Source: Sipunculus nudus (Eukaryota; Annelida; Sipuncula; Golfingiida; Sipunculidae). Taken from it: a stretch of 64,000 nt of DNA. This document shows positions 29,601 through 39,154 of the stretch, one piece after another (within the stretch, counting starts at the first letter, position 1; each line of letters opens with the position of its first letter). The stretch covers positions 41,398,456 through 41,462,455 of the forward strand of contig CM049318.1 in the NCBI GenBank assembly GCA_026874595.1, given 5' to 3'. The notes under the pieces are model-generated. The model saw only the letters and a program-made list of their open reading frames with translations, had not been told where the DNA came from and did no database searches. The translations under genes and the position numbers were made by a program.

Positions 29601-32600
29601 ATGGGTATTAAAACAAATATAATTAATATAGGGTTTCTATTAACCATGAGAAAATGGTCTTACTTTTCACGGAAAAAAAGGTCTTACAAAGTCTTAAAAA
29701 GGTCTTACTTTTTTAAATTGAAAAGGCGCAAGAACCCTGTTGTAACAACTGGACCTAGAATCTTCATTCTTGTCATGCAAGGAGGCCCATGAAAAGTGCC
29801 TGTGGAAACCTGAAATTAGTTCTCTGTTTCCCATATCCTTCAAGCTATAGGACTCCGAAGTATCCCTCAGAATAATGGACAATTTGATACAAAAGCTGAA
29901 GTATCTGAACAACTAATGCAGAGGTCACCATGATTCTTTGCATGCATATTGATTATGGAGTGTTTCATCAGTTTCTTCAGACTGATGGTGCAACCTTTAT
30001 TTTATTAAATTTTTCGAATTTTTTTCTCAATTTTTGAGACCTTTAATTGATGCTGTCATCTGTTAAGGTGGCACAAATTGTAACAACTGGACCTAGAATC
30101 TTCATTCTTGTCATGCAAGGAGGCTCGTGAGAGTGTCTGTGGAAATCTGAAATTAGGTCTCTGTTACCCATATCCTTCACGCTATAGGACTCCGAAGTAT
30201 CCCTCAGAATAATGGAAAATTTGATACAAAAGCTGAAGTATCTGAACAATTAATGCAGAAATCACCATGATTGTTTGCATGGATGTTGACCATTAAGTGT
30301 TTTTATAATTTTCTGCAGACTGGTGGAGCCACCTGTATTTTTTTTAAAGTTTACTCCTTTTTTCCCATATTTTGAGATATATAAATACAGAAACAATCTT
30401 GGCTTATTCTTTAATCTGTTTGATGCTTCAGTTGAATGGGTATATACTACCATTCAGATGATAAAATTTCCTTTTGCAAACTCTTCCCAGTCAGCTGAGC
30501 GTCATGACCCATGGGTCACTTGTTGCTTATCCCTGACCTATTGAATATTGAAATTCAGTCTTCAAATAAATTTAATGAGATAAATTTCTTTCCATGACTA
30601 AAAGAACAGTTGCTTGGTATCTGAATTATTATTAGTAACCTGTCTTAAGACATTTTGCACCATGAGATTTTACAACTCGTATGTCTTCCTCTGCCATACT
30701 CTTGTTTTGCCAACATCAACATCCTGTCCAAGAAGTTTTCTCTTGAAACTGAAGGAAAATGTTCTTCCTGTGTGACAAAGAATGTGTAGACATGCTGTGT
30801 TCTCCTCCTGTCAGCCAGATCTGATTTTAGTGAAAATTGCACATATACAAGGTATCAGTGATGCCACAAATTTGAAATCATGTCATGTCAGGAATATTCC
30901 ATGCCTAACTTTATCCCATTCCTCTGTGATATGGAGGATACACATAGTTGCTTATTTACTACCCATATTCTAGTTTTAGACTTGGTTTCCTTAGCTATAC
31001 TAACTACCTGCTGTGTCCAGGATGTTGAACCTTTTAATTCACAGTGACAGTGGATCAGTTCACTGTGAACATGCTATGTAATCTTTATATAAGGCCAGAA
31101 GCAGTAAATTTGATATAACTTTTAGGAGACATTTGAAGACATCAGTGATGTTCCTATAGGCTAAACTGTCATACCATAGCTTATTTTTTTCATGATATTT
31201 ACCTACCATATTGACTATCATATGTATTGCTTAAATTACTTCATTTATTATTATAAACATTAAAAGAAGATTTTTATGTTAACCTGCATTTGAAAGTTAT
31301 CTTCATTGGCTGGGACAGTCAGTTATTCAGTAATACTTGATGGTTTTATTTGTAAGAATAATTCTCTCTTCAACAGTATGTTTATGAAGATTCCATGGAT
31401 CTGATTGCCAAACTCCCTACCATCGCAGCTATTATCTATCGCAACCTGTACCGTGATGGTACCAGTGTAAGCCCGATTGACCCTGCCAAGGACTGGTCAG
31501 CAAACTTTGTGTCCATGCTGGGTTATGAAGATCCTTTCTTCACTGACCTCATGAGGCTTTATTTGACCATTCACAGGTGAGAAAGCGTGACTGGCTCTGG
31601 AAAGAATGCATACGCCTTCCAAGGCAATATTATGTTCCAACTCTGTTCCCTCTCCATCCACCTATTTTAACATTAAGACTGTTTTATTGTAGCCTTGTTC
31701 CCATCTGCATTCACAGGGGAACTGGTCAGCCACCAGCCCAGTATGGAGCACATTAGAGCCAAGGTTGTTACATTTTGTTTAAAAAACTGATGGTACACTG
31801 GCCTAGAACTGTTTGCATGAAACAATTGGAAAGCTGATTAGTTTATACACATTCATCAGATTTCATATAATTTACGAGATTTCATATCACTTCAAATATG
31901 CAAGTGAAAGCAGGTGGTTGATGTTATAACACTTAACAGTAGTCCCTTGGTCTTGATGTTTAAAATGAAGTTTACAGGGTCAATCAGTTCAAATAATTCT
32001 CCACTCAAACCGGGCCAGATTTGCTGAATGTCATTAAGTTTCAAATTACACTTGTTATATCATCCATAACCAGGTTACCGGTTTGCCTGAACTTGGTACC
32101 GACTGATGCTCTGTGAAGTCATCAATGTTTGTCAGTTTATGTAATGAAACATTTATGTAATGTGTTCCTGACACACATATATTATGAACATTACAGTAAT
32201 TGTCATGTCAAAGAAACTATGCATTTCATTATTACCTTTTAATTATTTATGTGAAAGCTGAAGCAAGGATACTCAATGTACTTTATGCCATTTTATATGA
32301 TAGAAGTAACACTGACCGGACAAAAAATTTAAAAAAATCTTCTTCATAGCCCATCACTCCTTATGTGCCATTAAAGGTGTCATTTGAGCAAAACATTGGC
32401 TGTGTCATTAATTCATCATATCATGGCCATATGAGTCTGAATAGCATGTGCTCATCCTTTGGTTTATTTCAGTGACCATGAAGGTGGTAACGTGAGTGCT
32501 CACACCTGCCATCTGGTGGGCAGTGCCTTGTCCGACCCATATCTGAGCTTTGCAGCAGGCATGAACGGTCTGGCCGGTCCTCTCCATGGTCTGGCTAACC

Positions 32601-35600
32601 AGGTCGGTTTCTCTTGATCTGTTTGTCAAATGAAAGTGAAAGAATCAAGAAGTTTAAGTGAAATAGCATTGATAAATGGCTTCATCCCACAGTCATATAG
32701 TGTTCTGAATCCTTTTATACAATAATAATGTAAACTCCAGTATATATTTTCCAGTACATGTTCCACCATTCCTTAATGTGACCCCTTAAGTGATTTGACA
32801 TGCTTGGTTAATGGTTGTATATTTTACATTTTAGGTCATTAACAAATTCCTAACAATATCTGGGTTATGTTGTACCAATGAATTATCTGACTTTGCTATT
32901 CACTGGGTGGAGATGCTTTTGATGGTGGTATTCTAGGGCTTAATGTTTCTTGTTATTTTACAGGAAGTGTTGGTGTGGCTGACCAAGTGTAAAGAGGCCC
33001 TTGGAGATAATGTCACAGAGGACACCCTGAAAGAATACGTGTGGACCACACTGAAATCTGGTGTGGTGAGTATGGAATATCACTGGCCTAGTTTAGACAT
33101 TTCAATCACATTCATGTGATGTAGAGAATTTAAAATAGCATGGTGCAACATTCAGGGAGACAAATGAAGGTTGCACAGAGTGCTGCTCATGTCCTGCCTT
33201 TACCATTTTGTACATTTTGTATTAGCCCTTGGTCCAGTTCTTAATGAAATTATTAATAAAATATTATTTAACCTTTCCTTTCTTTTGTGGTGATCTATTA
33301 GCTATACAAGGATAATGTAAATATGGCAAAGCTTCTCATACAGAAATTAAGAGTGAGGGATTTCATTTTTATATGCTGTCATATTATGGTATACCCACTG
33401 TCCGTCCGGCCATTAACTTTTAGTGTCGTCACAATATCTTAACAGGGCTTTGATGGATTTTCACTTACAATAGATTATCTCCGATAATTGCAAGGTCTGT
33501 GCATATTTAATAAGGTTAGAGGTCACTAGGCTACTTTGTGGTGTCACTGCAATAACTTGTGAGGAATATAGTGGATTTTGATAAAACTCAATAGAAATGC
33601 TAATCAATAAAATATCTTGCCTAAGTTCCACTTCCTGCAAAATTGACGCATATTTGATGAGGTCAGAGGTCACCACACTTTGGAGACTTGATTGTGGCTT
33701 ACCAAAAATCTTATGGATTTTCATTAATCTCATTATACATATTTACCAATAGACTTTCTCAATTTAATTAAATTCTCAGCAAAATTCATGCATATTTAAT
33801 GAGGTCAGAGGTCACCATACTTTGGTTGCAGCACCCAGACTATCCAAAATTTGATGGATTTTCATACAACTCATTATTATTAACTGTTACTGTTACTCAC
33901 CTGGATTATATTCTCAGCCAAGTCACACATATTTAATGTGGTCAGAGATTGCAAAATATGCAACAGGCATATTATGCACCATTTGTGGTGCTCTTCTTAT
34001 GTCTCCCTCCTCCACCCCCCCCCCCCTACTCCAGGGGAGACATGTTGTTTTCAGTGCCATCATCTCTCATGAGTGGTCTATAGGATTCTTTTGAATGTGA
34101 TATTTTTGAAGGGCTGCATATTTTTCTTTAAAATTTTGAAAATTCATTGTTCATCAAAAAATCTCAGAAGAGTTTTAAACCCTGTTACCTTGACCTGCAT
34201 CTTCAAGGTCAAATCTGCGGAAAGATAACATTTTTTTGAACCCCATTACTTTTGATGTTTATCACATTTTGTTCTCAAATTGGGTGAATGAATTGTTCCT
34301 ACAAAGTTCTTGGATGAGTTTGAAACCTGGTGACCTTGACCTGGATCTTCAAGGTAAAATCAGCCAAATTAAAATTATTTTCTTGTGAATGCAGTATTTT
34401 TGTAGGGCTGCATATTTTTCTCCAAAATGTTAAACATTTATTGCTCCTACCAAAACCTCAAGAGTAATTTGAAACTGGTGACATTGACCTTCCATCTTCA
34501 AGGTCAAATTTGCTGAAATGTAAAGTTTTGGTGAACCCCATAACTTTTGAACTATTTCACATTTTGTCCTCAATTGACACACCATTTCTTTCTCCCAAAA
34601 TATCATCAGACCTTCAAGGTCAAATCTGCTGAAATCTAGAATCACTGTTTTGAGATGTATTTTGAGTGTATTTTTTTACCCCTAATGTTTTTGGGATGGC
34701 CCATAGGGGGAGACATGTATTTTTTTTGCGCTGCAAAAACAAAGACATTCTTGTTTTTAATTCTGCAGTTTTTGTTAATGAGATGCATCGCACACAATTT
34801 GTTTTAGCTGTTAACTTTTATGAAATAAACGTTGATGGAAATCCATATTTTACTTTTTGTTTCAATTTATTAGACTAGAATTTTATATTACACCTGTTTC
34901 TTGCAAGTTATGAAGGTAATGTTGTTATTTCAGGTTGTACCAGGGTATGGCCATGCTGTTCTTCGTAAGACAGATCCCCGCTATGTCTGTCAGAGGGAGT
35001 TTGCCCTGAAGCACCTGCCTGATGACCCCATGTTCCAGCTGGTCTCCTTGGTCTACAAGATTGTTCCTGATATTCTGTTGGAGCAGGGTAAGGCTAAGAA
35101 CCCTTGGCCAAATGTGGATGCTCACAGCGGTGTTCTTCTGCAGGTATGTACGGCAAATATCCAAGGTGTGCACAGCTAGTTTTGACAACCTCCAAATCAG
35201 TGTAGGCACTGTGGTGTAGTTCTACATTTAAATATTAATATATTAATTCTCTGTTTAATATTTACATATTAGCAATGAGATTATTGTAACTAAATTACCT
35301 AAGGCAGGATGCTACAATATAATTTCTTAAAACTTCTTCCTTGTTTAAAAACCTTCTCATTTACTAACACTTTACTTTTATGATGTAGCATCATGGTGAC
35401 TTGTATTAGATGATGGAGGTAATGTGGATACATTAGAACTGAAAATTGACAAAAGTCCAAGGTGCAGGTTCAATTTTTTTTTTGCTGAATTTTCAACTTC
35501 TAACAGCATTGGTAACAAAATTGATCAAATTAGTGGATGTTCTGCTATTGACTGTGCTCCGATTGTTCTAAAAATATGATATGACCTAACTAGAGGTGTA

Positions 35601-35788
35601 TATGTATCCTTTATTTATTCCAGTACTATGGAATGACAGAGATGAACTACTACACAGTTCTGTTTGGCGTGTCACGAGCACTCGGCTGCCTGGCTTCACT
35701 TATATGGGATCGTGCGCTTGGCCTTCCAATTGAGCGTCCCAAGTCAATGAGCACAGAGGGGCTGATGAAAGCTGTTGGGGCCAAATAA
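2321..35788 (+). CDS. CS: Citrate synthase, mitochondrial (9 coding exons, 5' end missing)
   Basis: This enzyme condenses acetyl-CoA with oxaloacetate to give citrate and CoA, the entry step of the TCA cycle in the mitochondrial matrix. Exons: 2321-2371, 21003-21110, 22210-22425, 25962-26132, 31377-31576, 32473-32602, 32964-33065, 34934-35143, 35624-35788. They join in frame to 450 residues plus TAA. All introns are GT-AG; all are phase 0 except intron 31577-32472 (phase 2, AG|T serine). Counting from the first visible codon, catalytic His287 (GPLHGLANQ), His333 ([11 protein letters not shown]) and Asp388 (WPNVDAHSG) are present. Their spacing (46 and 55) equals that of pig CS His274/His320/Asp375, so the numbering offset is 13. 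Substrate-binding arginines in RKTDPRY and GVSRALG are also kept. The visible N-terminus ([12 protein letters not shown]) is Ser/Thr/Arg-rich and acid-free, as in a transit peptide; the start exon is absent. The gene spans over 33 kb for 1.35 kb of coding sequence. Confidence 0.97.
3191..3247 (+). repeat. Head fragment of the AGCTCAGCTGA repeat superfamily
   Basis: TTTTTTAGCTCAGCTGACC followed by a TAGTCAACTAAGCTATAG-like stretch and a 'GTCC..TTGTCTGATGG' stretch matches the heads at 19045, 22521, 26431 and 62595. Only the 5' head is recognisable here and no matching tail follows closely. It is probably a truncated copy. Confidence 0.65.
3980..4480 (+). repeat. Interspersed repeat with (GTCC/GTCT)n tract, copy 1
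   Basis: The segment reads CCTATAGTAATCGACCTG, a GTCC/GTCT run, 'TGGATGATAACTCCAG', then 'GGTCAAAGGTCA'. The same series of motifs recurs at about 19500-19720, so this is a dispersed repeat and not a coding remnant. The boundaries are approximate. It has no ORF of note. Confidence 0.6.
6139..9243 (-). repeat. 3.1-kb modular repeat, inverted, with internal tandem units
   Basis: Read on the minus strand, this copy starts with the head TTTTTAGCTCAGCTGATTG (ending at 9243) and finishes with the tail CAGCTGAGC..TGACCCATGGGTCACTTGTT (starting at 6139). Between them lie several degenerate units of about 300 bp. Each contains a 'GTTAACAGGGCACAAATCGTA' stretch, a 'TACCCCCCAGAATA' stretch and GGTGGCGCCACC or a variant. 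A 276-bp MITE is nested at 8393-8668. There is no coding capacity. The structure is that of a non-autonomous rolling-circle-type element; the class is inferred. Confidence 0.75.
8393..8668. mobile_element. Harbinger-like MITE, 276 bp, TTA target-site duplication
   Basis: The left end GGCCAAAAAAAAAATAAGG followed by TATGGTTCTCAGGCAC is mirrored at the right end by GTGCCTGAGAACCATA, CCCTTTATTTTTT and GGCC. Both sides are flanked by TTA (8390-8392 and 8669-8671). Removing the element and one TTA restores the host repeat unit 'GCATTAGTTGTTCAG' seen in neighbouring units. A TTA duplication and GGCC-type inverted termini are typical of PIF/Harbinger MITEs. No transposase ORF is present. Confidence 0.85.
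9513..9545 (+). repeat. Isolated tail of the AGCTCAGCTGA repeat superfamily
   Basis: CAGCTGAGTGTCATGACACA followed by TAGGTCACTTGTT matches the tail at 30491-30523 with few changes. It lies 270 bp beyond the inverted copy and in the opposite orientation, so it belongs to a different, decayed element. Confidence 0.6.
10800..12230 (+). mobile_element. Non-autonomous Helitron-like element with about 280-bp tandem units
   Basis: The 5' part ('GGTTCCGCCGC...AGAACTCCTCTGAGAC') recurs at about 46526. The body repeats units of about 280 bp, each containing 'CATATCTCGGGAACTGTTTGACC', 'TTTGCATGTGTATAGATCTC' and GGTGGCGCCACC. The 3' end has a 6-bp stem hairpin (TAGTCG..CGACTA, 12201-12217), 8 nt, then CTAG followed by T, which is the classical Helitron 3' signature (hairpin then CTRR|T). 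The 5' boundary is approximate and no RepHel ORF is present. Confidence 0.6.
14578..14612. repeat. (AT)n microsatellite
   Basis: An alternating TA tract with one interruption lies inside the large CS intron. It is probably polymorphic and has no other features. Confidence 0.85.
19045..20552 (+). repeat. 1.5-kb modular repeat of the AGCTCAGCTGA superfamily
   Basis: The head TTTTTAGCTCAGCTGATTGT lies at 19045 and the tail AGCTGAGTGTCGAGACCGGT...CCTAGTTT ends at 20552. The first 350 bp match the family with GGTGGTGCCACC units. From about 19500 the core switches to the 'CCTATAGTAATC..GTCC..GATGATAACTCCAG..GGTCAAAGGTCA' type also seen at 3980. This copy therefore joins two cores between shared ends. 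Confidence 0.65.
21003..21110 (+). CDS. CS: CS exon: N-terminal helix region
   Basis: This 108-nt, 36-codon exon runs from Asp ([20 protein letters not shown]) to ...GEITVDM. It is bounded by TTTTTCAG and GTGAGC, phase 0 at both ends. It matches the conserved N-terminal helix of animal CS that ends at 'xITVDM'. Confidence 0.95.
21111..22209 (+). other. CS intron, no recognisable features
   Basis: This intron of about 1.1 kb runs from GTGAGC to TGTATAG. It is AT-rich. I see no repeat family that recurs elsewhere in the window, and no exon. Confidence 0.8.
22210..22425 (+). CDS. CS: CS exon: MYGGMRG core segment
   Basis: This 216-nt, 72-codon exon runs from [19 protein letters not shown] to ...NEQVQAVSK. 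It contains the highly conserved '[17 protein letters not shown]' and '[17 protein letters not shown]' blocks of eukaryotic CS. The donor is GTAAGT, phase 0. Confidence 0.98.
22521..25114 (+). repeat. 2.6-kb modular repeat with duplicated core
   Basis: The head TTTTAGCTCAGCTGACTATA lies at 22521, followed by a GTCC microsatellite. Two diverged copies of a unit of about 650 bp follow (22640-23150 and 23320-23900), each carrying 'CCAACTTTGACCATGGCAC' and 'CCTACCA.GCC'. An unrelated AT-rich stretch fills 24000-25070. The tail AGCTGAGCGCCGTGACCCAT...CCCTTGTTT ends near 25114. A further fragment of the unit (TTTCCAGTAAGCACTGTTGA) appears at about 25290. The same core occurs at 62595 in the other gene. 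Confidence 0.65.
25115..25961 (+). other. Distal part of CS intron 22426-25961
   Basis: Apart from the repeat fragment at about 25260-25330, I see no recurring repeat, no ORF of interest and no exon before the acceptor TCCCATCACAG at 25961. Confidence 0.7.
25962..26132 (+). CDS. CS: CS exon: [12 protein letters not shown] segment
   Basis: This 171-nt, 57-codon exon ([20 protein letters not shown] ... KPKSTYWE) lies between CATCACAG and GTAAGT, phase 0. It corresponds to the 'LPSHVV..HPM.Q...[13 protein letters not shown]' part of the large domain. Confidence 0.98.
27205..29739. mobile_element. Non-autonomous hAT-like element, 2.5 kb, TTGTA duplication
   Basis: The left end CATGGTTCGTGCGC and the right end GCGCAAGAACCCTG are inverted copies (12 of 14 match). 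They are flanked by TTGTA at 27200-27204 and 29740-29744. The host repeat at 30068 shows the empty-site sequence CACAAATTGTAACAACTGG. Subterminal runs of 'GTCTTACAAAGTCTTAC' lie inside both ends. CAGGGTTC-type ends with GTCTTA-rich subterminal repeats resemble metazoan hAT elements; a 5-bp duplication fits the hAT subgroup with 5-bp sites. No transposase ORF is visible. Confidence 0.8.
28766..29300. repeat. Tandem duplication of about 266 bp inside the hAT-like element
   Basis: GTATTTCCAAAATATGCATG (28766) and GTATTTCGAAAATATACATA (29032) begin two copies that both continue through 'TTTTGCCCACRTATTA', 'GATGTCA.TGTCATCCAA' and 'GAACGTCCAAGC.CAC'. The two copies are diverged but clearly homologous. 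Confidence 0.8.
30860..30975 (+). repeat. 3' fragment of the Helitron-like family
   Basis: 'CCATGCCTAACTTTATCCCA..GATATGGAGGATACACATAG' matches the 3' end of the 10800-12230 element, including the decayed hairpin (TAGTTG..ACTA) and TATTCTAGT with CTAG at 30970-30973. Confidence 0.6.
31377..31576 (+). CDS. CS: CS exon: [14 protein letters not shown] segment
   Basis: This 200-nt exon encodes [20 protein letters not shown] through RLYLTIH plus two bases of a split serine codon. Acceptor CTTCAACAG, donor GTGAGA, phase 2. It is a conserved large-domain segment. Confidence 0.98.
31577..32472 (+). other. CS intron, phase 2
   Basis: This intron is about 0.9 kb. I see no repeat shared with other parts of the window and no exon. 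Confidence 0.8.
32473..32602 (+). CDS. CS: CS exon with first catalytic histidine
   Basis: This 130-nt exon completes the split serine and encodes [20 protein letters not shown] ... [10 protein letters not shown]. His287 of the visible protein (PLHGL) corresponds to pig His274, which acts on the acetyl-CoA enol. The donor GTCGGT is weak at +3, but the reading frame requires it. Confidence 0.97.
32603..32963 (+). other. CS intron with weak donor
   Basis: A 361-nt intron from GTCGGT to TTTTACAG with no further features. Confidence 0.8.
32964..33065 (+). CDS. CS: CS exon: [11 protein letters not shown] segment
   Basis: This 102-nt, 34-codon exon runs from [20 protein letters not shown] to ...TTLKSGV. 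Acceptor TTTTACAG, donor GTGAGT, phase 0. Confidence 0.97.
33066..34933 (+). repeat. CS intron with two further dispersed repeats
   Basis: At 33385-33960 there are three diverged units of 'GATGGATTTTCA..GCATATTTAATGAGGTCAGAGGTCACCA'. At 33985-34720 a second repeat is bounded by CAGGGGAGACATGTTG and AGGGGGAGACATGTATTTTT and holds several 'GACCTTGACCT..ATCTTCAAGGTCAA' units. Similar 'TTAAGGTCAATTCTGCTGAA' units occur near 43780. No exon is seen. Confidence 0.6.
34934..35143 (+). CDS. CS: CS exon with second histidine and catalytic aspartate
   Basis: This 210-nt, 70-codon exon runs from [20 protein letters not shown] to ...[10 protein letters not shown]. It carries His333 (pig His320), the RKTDPRY arginine (pig Arg329) and Asp388 (pig Asp375), the base that deprotonates acetyl-CoA. 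Acceptor TATTTCAG, donor GTATGT, phase 0. Confidence 0.98.
35144..35623 (+). other. Last CS intron
   Basis: A 480-nt intron, AT-rich, with no recognised feature. Acceptor TTATTCCAG. Confidence 0.85.
35624..35788 (+). CDS. CS: CS terminal coding exon
   Basis: This exon encodes [20 protein letters not shown] ... [12 protein letters not shown] and ends in TAA at 35786-35788. '[21 protein letters not shown]' is near-invariant in animals; its arginine (pig Arg401) binds oxaloacetate/citrate from the neighbouring subunit. There is no peroxisomal-type SKL ending, which supports the mitochondrial isoform. Confidence 0.98.
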   Translation, partial: YYGMTEMNYYTVLFGVSRALGCLASLIWDRALGLPIERPKSMSTEGLMKAVGAK

Positions 35789-37330
35789 CTCATTAGCAGC
35801 CTAGTTAATTAGTACAGCAGGAGAACCATCAAGTATCTGGTCACCGAAAAAGTCATTTAGATTTGTATTTATTTATCTGGAGATTAAAGATAATGCATAT
35901 TTACTTGCTTTAGACATGAATTTTTAATATTATCATTGGGATTTATTATATACCTGATGCATGTTCAGCTGTTTCTGATTACCATACACACACACACACA
36001 CCTACAAGCGTTAGTAGAAGTCTTCATTATGTTATGATTTCTGTTTTCTCACACTCAGGCACACACAATACACAAAATATAAAGGACTGTTGTCTTTAAT
36101 GCTGTTTTGATTCTGTTTCCTGTGATTTTATTAGCCGGTTGGTGCTTCAGAAGGAGGGGGGGGGGGGGGTTGGTATGGCCACATGAGGTGACTTTGTTTG
36201 GTGGTTAAATATTTTGATGGTTCTACAAGGATATGTTAAAATTTGTGACCGTAGGAGGTGGACAGTTTGATGTCTGGTGTATGCAAAAACATTCAACAGT
36301 TTGATAAATGTGATCAGTCTGCAGAAAAAAAAAAAAAATATAGGCAACTACTGTTGAAATCTGTGTTGATACAGTCGTTTGTATTTTGTTACTTCAGTGA
36401 AATCGGGTATGTAATACAGAGGCATAATGAGATTTAACATGGCAGCTCTGAATAGGTTCCTGTGGGCATTTCCCGGTCAGGGAGGCCAGTTGTGCGGGCT
36501 TGGTGTGTAAATATGTGAAAACGCCCCCATGTCGAATTGGCAAGTAAATCTCATCATTAAACAGAAATTAGCGCTCCCAGATATAACCATGTTGCCTGTG
36601 TACCACAAGGTCCATTTATACTGAGTCATTGTGGATCTGTCAATACTTCAGTCTGTGACAGTATAAGTCTGTCATACAACAGGATCTGATTTTGTGTCCA
36701 TGTCACAGCTTCTGTATATGCCTTGTGTGCATTGCTTTGTATGTCTCGGTAACTTTCATTTATTAAGGCTGTCAGTATTACACATAGTAGCATATCAAAT
36801 TGTAACACTTAAAAGATTTCAACCAGGAATGTCTAGGCTTCTGTCTAGGAGAAAACATAGTGTAGAGGGTCACGTCATTTGCTAGTAGTAAAACCACACA
36901 GGGTATTTAGTCTTACAGTAATATTTCTGCTTTGCATTAAGAGTGAAAACCAAACTTCAGGTGTGAACATGTGGCTTTTATACAGCTGTCGCACCTCTGC
37001 AGGCATATTTATTCAGTTTTCAGGAATAAACGGATACCCTCAGCTGTTAAAAGTTTATCTGAAGTTGCAACGTTAAGCTTATGTGATCACCTGTTTATTT
37101 TCGATGTAAAGGAGAGTTCATTCCCATTCTTACAGTTGTGCATTTTGCTCCTCTCCAGTCCCTGTTGGGCAGGGACAAGTTACATGCAGATGATCACAAG
37201 GTTCAAAACAACAGAATTTAGGATTAACCTTGATGTGTTGTTACGAGTGAATGATTGTTAGCACATTCAGGAGATGTTCATGTGTATATAATGGAATCAC
37301 GTATTCCTGTAATAAATTCAGTTTTGAATG
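35789..37330 (+). other. Probable CS 3'UTR
   Basis: About 1.5 kb follows the stop codon without a competing exon. An early ATTAAA lies at about 35884, and a good AATAAA at 37311-37316 is followed by a GT-rich stretch (TTGTAGTTGTTCC). A CA microsatellite (about 35988-36001), a G-run (36158-36170) and an A-run (36325-36337) lie inside. Which poly(A) site is used is not known. Confidence 0.55.
37311..37316 (+). terminator. Candidate CS polyadenylation signal
   Basis: AATAAA is followed within 30 nt by a T/GT-rich stretch. It is the strongest signal downstream of the CS stop codon. Confidence 0.5.
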
Positions 37331-37674
37331 ACATTATGGTTGTAGTTGTTCCTTCATATGAATAATATAATGACTGTTGGTTGATGAGTGATTTTCAAAG
37401 CAGGCCTTTTGAAGATCAAGGGATATTAGGGTGTGTAATATTCATGCTGGCATGGTGACCTTTCGGGGAACCAGGACATCTGCTACCTCTCCACATTGCC
37501 ATTACGACTCCTGTCAAGTATAATAGATGCTATTGATTCCACTTTAACTGTCTATCCTTGAGGTTGATATAAAAGTAGTTTTAAAATGAAAGTTTGTGCC
37601 CTCTATTTTTTTCACACAAGTTGGAGAAAGAATTCTTATTTGTTCATTGATAACAATTCAAGCAATTTCCTACT

Positions 37675-38965
37675 TCCCAACACACATGCGTATACATCCT
37701 GGATAGCTTTCTTGAATTTATGACTGATGGCTCCACCTACATTCACGATCACGCTGCAGACATACATGCTTATATCTCCTGACTGGTTTGACAAACCTTC
37801 CTGGAAATTTGCAGGTGTATAGATCTCACATAGCTCTTTATCATACAAAAACTGGTGGTGCCACCTGCAACCAATTTTGCAAAGTGTCTGTCTGTTTGTC
37901 TGCTGGGGGATAAAATCACTCCTATCTCGGCAGTGGTTAAAAATTTGGCAGGTTTATACATCCTAAACAGCTTTCTTGATTTTATGACAGGTGGCGCCAA
38001 CTACCTGCTAGTTTATGCTGCAGACAACCAAGCTTATATCTAGGAAACCGTTTGACTGATTGGGCCAAAATTTTGCATGTGTATAGATCTCGCATAGCTC
38101 TTTATCATAGGCAAAACTGGTGGCACCACCTGCAACCATTTTGCACAGCGTCCGTCTGTTTGTCTGCCATGGGATGAAATCACTCCTATCTCGGCAGTGG
38201 TTTGACATATCTGCCTAAATTTTTGCAGGTTTGTCCATCCTGGACAGCTTTCTTGATTTAATGACTGGTGGCGCCACCTACATTCTAGTTTACGCTGCAG
38301 ACATCCAAGCTCATATCTCCGGAACCGTTTGACCAATTGGGCCAAAATTTTGCATGTGTATAGATCTCTTATAGCTCTTTATCATACACAAAACTGGAGG
38401 GGCCACGTGCAACCATTTTTGCACAGCGACCGTGTGTTTGTCTACTCTGGGCTAAAATCACTCCTATCTCAGTAGTGGTTTGACTTACCAGCCTAAAATT
38501 TTTAGTGTTTTTTCATCTTGGATAGCTTTCTCGATTATTTTGGCAGGTGGCGCCACCTACATTTATGTTAACGCTGTAGACATTCAGGCTTGTATCTCAG
38601 GACTGGTTGGACATATCCCACTGAAATTTTGCATGTCTATAGATCTCGCATCTATATAGCTCTTAATCATATACAAAATTGGTGACGCCACCTGCCACCA
38701 TTTTTGCACAAGTCCTTCTGTTTGTCTACTGTGGGATAAAATCACTCGTATACATGTAGTGGTTTGACTTATCTGCCTTAAATTTTGCATATGTATATAA
38801 CTTGGACAGCTTTCTGGATTTTGTGGTAGGTGGCGCTGGCGCAACCTACATACACATTTCGGCTGCAGACGTCCATGCTAATATGCAACACACCTCACTC
38901 TATTTCCCCTTGCCGCTCAATCCATGCCTCACTTCAGCCTTTCCATCTCTTAACGCCCAGGCCCG
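37675..38965 (+). mobile_element. Second copy of the Helitron-like tandem-unit family
   Basis: About four units of about 280 bp carry the same landmarks as 10800-12230: GCTGCAGACATCCAAGCTCA, CATGTGTATAGATCTC and GGTGGCGCCACC (perfect at about 38268 and 38546). The 3' part reads ATATGCAACACACCTCACTC then TATTTCCCCTTGCCGCTCA, matching 12116-12160. The terminal hairpin and CTAG are missing, so this copy is truncated at its 3' end. Confidence 0.65.
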
Positions 38966-39154
38966 TCAGCATCCAGCCCGAAGTGTCACATTCAGTTCTC
39001 CAAGCGGCCAGATCATGCCGAAAAGGTTCGTAAACGCTCAAATCCAAGTCCCACCAACGGTAAAATTGCGAAATCTATCATTCTTAATCTTCTTGCTGCG
39101 ATATCATGTTTGTCCCCCGCTAAATTATCCCATAATTGATATATAATCCCTAGA

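Larger units (their letters stand above)
26431..30523 (+). repeat. Modular repeat split by a hAT-like insertion
   Basis: The head TTTTTCTCAGCTGACTGTAA (26431) and the tail CAGCTGAGCGTCATGACCCA...CACTTGTT (ends 30523) bound units of about 300 bp with 'CACAAATCGTAAC', 'GGACCTAGAATCTTC' and GGTGGTGCCAC. Positions 27205-29739 are a later insertion. Without it the element is about 1.55 kb, close to the 1.51 kb of the copy at 19045. There is no coding capacity. Confidence 0.75.
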
